64,000 nucleotides of DNA, taken from CAYUYV01 sp964449455. GTDB lineage: Bacteria; Pseudomonadota; Alphaproteobacteria; JAJFIK01. Positions within the stretch are counted from its first letter, which is position 1, and every line of letters starts with the position of its first letter. The notes under the pieces are model-generated. The model was not told the DNA's origin. It searched no databases and saw only the letters and a list, made by a program, of their open reading frames with translations. Below, one piece after another: positions 62,474 to 64,000 of the stretch. Made by a program: the position numbers and the translations under genes. The DNA lies in NCBI GenBank assembly GCA_964449455.1, contig CAYUYV010000002.1, positions 1-64,000 on the forward strand. Direction: 5' to 3'.

Positions 62474-64000
62474 CTAAAGCGGGGCGTTCACGCCGCTTTC
62501 ACCGGTCGCCACAAACGGTGCAGGCAGTTCGCCGGCGCGGGCGCGACGGGCGATTTCCGCCATGGCGTTCTGGAACTCAACCACATAGCGGGCACCGCTG
62601 AACTGGCTTGTCCGCTCTTTGGCCGCCGCGAGGCGAGCCCTGACGTCCTGACGCAGTGCCGGGTCCACAGCGAGGCGGGCAATGCGCTTGGCATAGCCAT
62701 CCAGATCCGTTGCGATCCAATCAGCAAGATCAAGCCGGCGCAGCATGCTCGCTGCCACTCGGGATGGAAATGTCCGCCCCTCAAGCGTGACTGTCGGCGT
62801 GCCCATGAAGAGTGCATCGCTTGCCATGGTGTGCCCCGTATAGGGAAAGGTGTCGACGAAAATGTCCGCAAATTTGTACCGGCAGAGATGATCCGGCGGC
62901 GACATGGATGGTGTGAAAATCACCCGGTTGGGATCAATACCCCAGGCCTTGACGGTCGCCCTGATATTGCGCGGCGCAAGTTCATTGACTTCCCAGAGCC
63001 AGAGCACCGTCTGCGGCACGGCTTTCAGCACGCTGGCCCAGGCCCGCAGCATGGGCGTGGTGATCTTGCGCGGCTGGTTGAAACCGCACAGGACAACGGC
63101 ATCCTCTGGCAGCCCCAGATCGGCCCGGGACTTGAATTGGTCCGACACCGGACGGCGGGAGTCATTCGGGAAATAGCCGCCCGGCAGCCGGATCACCTGT
63201 TCCTGGAAAAAGGGCTCGGCCCCTGCCGGGATCACACCGTCATCACCAATAATATAATCAATATAAGAAGCTCCAAGGGTCCCCGGATAGCCAAGCCAGT
63301 TTACCTGGGCCGGCGCACAGCGGGCCGCCATAATGGCGGGCCGGCCGCCATTCGCATAGCCGTCCACATCGATGAACACATCAAGGCGATCATCGCGGAT
63401 CATCGTGACGGCCTCGGCATCCGAGACGCCTGAAATGTCCACGACACTTTCAAACAGACTCAGGAGGTTCTTCGTATACGCATCACTGCTTGGCCGGGCA
63501 TAGGAATAGCACACGAAGCTGAAACGATCCCAATCATATTGTTCAAGCATTTCCTTGACGAGATAGCCCGTGGCGTGATCGCGCATGGTGAGGGAATAAA
63601 AGCCCACACGGATCTTTCCCTTGTTGGGCTCAGCAGGCGGCTCCCAGGGCGGCAGGGCGGCGGCCTCGCGAGTCACCGCGGCTGCATAGGTTCGATTGGC
63701 ACGGAGCAATTCGGCAGGATCGACACAAAAGGTCATCAGCAGATAGGGATTGATTTTCGCGCCGGCCGCCACGAGCTTCTGACACCGTCCGATAATCGTG
63801 TCGATCTGGGTCCAATCGCAGGCATCAAGCTTGGTCTGGAGCGCCGTTTCCACCGAATTGGGATCATTGGGCGCGAGTTCCAGGGCCTTTGTGGCCGCTT
63901 CCACCGCCTCCTCCAGGCGCTTCAGCCGAGACAGAAGACCGGCGAGGTTCGACCAGGCCAGATGATGCTTGGGGTTGCGTTTGACACAGGCCTTGAAAGC
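62474..64000 (-). CDS. TPR protein with SPINDLY/O-GlcNAc-transferase (GT41-like) domain, N-terminus outside the window
   Basis: 509 residues visible; reading is still open at base 64000. At the right edge are TPR repeats (NPKHHLAWSNLAGLLSRLKR, AVEAATKALELAPNDPNSV). The rest is the bacterial OGT/SPY-type catalytic domain: RVGFYSLTMRDHATGYLV, AQVNWLGYPGTLGASYIDY, CGFNQPRKITTPML and VDTFPYTGHTMASDALFMG. Such proteins transfer a sugar to proteins (flagellin or other targets) or act in surface glycosylation. The C-terminal 30 residues are variable. No neighbour beyond the gap helps to assign a target. Confidence 0.9.
   Translation of the reverse strand, partial: AFKACVKRNPKHHLAWSNLAGLLSRLKRLEEAVEAATKALELAPNDPNSVETALQTKLDACDWTQIDTIIGRCQKLVAAGAKINPYLLMTFCVDPAELLRANRTYAAAVTREAAALPPWEPPAEPNKGKIRVGFYSLTMRDHATGYLVKEMLEQYDWDRFSFVCYSYARPSSDAYTKNLLSLFESVVDISGVSDAEAVTMIRDDRLDVFIDVDGYANGGRPAIMAARCAPAQVNWLGYPGTLGASYIDYIIGDDGVIPAGAEPFFQEQVIRLPGGYFPNDSRRPVSDQFKSRADLGLPEDAVVLCGFNQPRKITTPMLRAWASVLKAVPQTVLWLWEVNELAPRNIRATVKAWGIDPNRVIFTPSMSPPDHLCRYKFADIFVDTFPYTGHTMASDALFMGTPTVTLEGRTFPSRVAASMLRRLDLADWIATDLDGYAKRIARLAVDPALRQDVRARLAAAKERTSQFSGARYVVEFQNAMAEIARRARAGELPAPFVATGESGVNAPL

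Overview
The window is GC-rich, dense, draft-quality DNA with two 100-N scaffold gaps. Gene content points to an alphaproteobacterium: large TonB-dependent receptors, a fused CysN/CysC, an sdhE-mfd pair beside recG, GlmS/GlmM, and a DUF3445 protein. The order cannot be fixed from the sequence; a Rhodospirillales/Kordiimonadales-like marine lineage is my guess. No rRNA, tRNA, CRISPR array or intact mobile element was seen.

1-19.2 kb, uptake and catabolism. Two tandem paralogous TonB-dependent receptors (the first cut by the window edge) precede a Baeyer-Villiger monooxygenase, a NodB-type deacetylase, an orphan acyl-CoA carboxylase beta subunit, an acyl-CoA synthetase, a hot-dog/MaoC-like protein and a GPH-family symporter. 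This looks like use of a hydrophobic, perhaps terpenoid or steroid-like, substrate. Next is a tight three-gene unit: a PHP-type DUF3604 lipoprotein, a membrane-anchored parvulin and a HupE/UreJ membrane protein. A small basic protein and a DUF3445 haem protein follow.

19.4-36.2 kb, precursor and glycan supply. CysD-CysNC activate sulfate (PAPS) and GlmS-GlmM make glucosamine phosphates. A UDP-xylose synthase gene faces a minus-strand polysaccharide run: Gmd, an asparagine-synthase-like protein with both active sites eroded, a GT4 glycosyltransferase, an AGE-family epimerase/isomerase, Pgi and mannose-1-phosphate guanylyltransferase. Further on (44.5-49.1 kb) lie a GT2-GT4 double glycosyltransferase and a Stf0 sulfotransferase-FkbM methyltransferase fusion. 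Together these suggest a sulfated, methylated, mannose-derived surface glycan.

37.0-44.4 kb, envelope stress. Eight plus-strand genes, mostly overlapping or closely spaced, encode a two-helix K+ channel with a degenerate RCK domain, an Arg/Ser-rich lipoprotein, a DUF350 membrane protein, a membrane-embedded spermidine-synthase-like enzyme, DUF2170, a PspA/IM30 protein, DUF2491 and a small protein. It is an expanded version of the E. coli yjfIJKL neighbourhood. A perfect 15-bp palindrome under a -35-like element may give an internal promoter. This is the most interesting system in the window.

49.3-64 kb. An AI-2E-family transporter, mfd and sdhE are on the minus strand; recG and NDH-2 are on the plus strand. 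The sdhE-recG junction holds a 4-kb accessory block (alpha/beta hydrolase, SDR, outer-membrane porin) and the remains of an excisionase-like antitoxin/PIN toxin pair. A SPINDLY/O-GlcNAc-transferase-like TPR protein runs off the right edge. Three short minisatellites (15-19-bp units) sit just 5' of three unrelated genes, and the first scaffold gap is flanked by an exact 55-bp duplication that is probably an assembly artefact.
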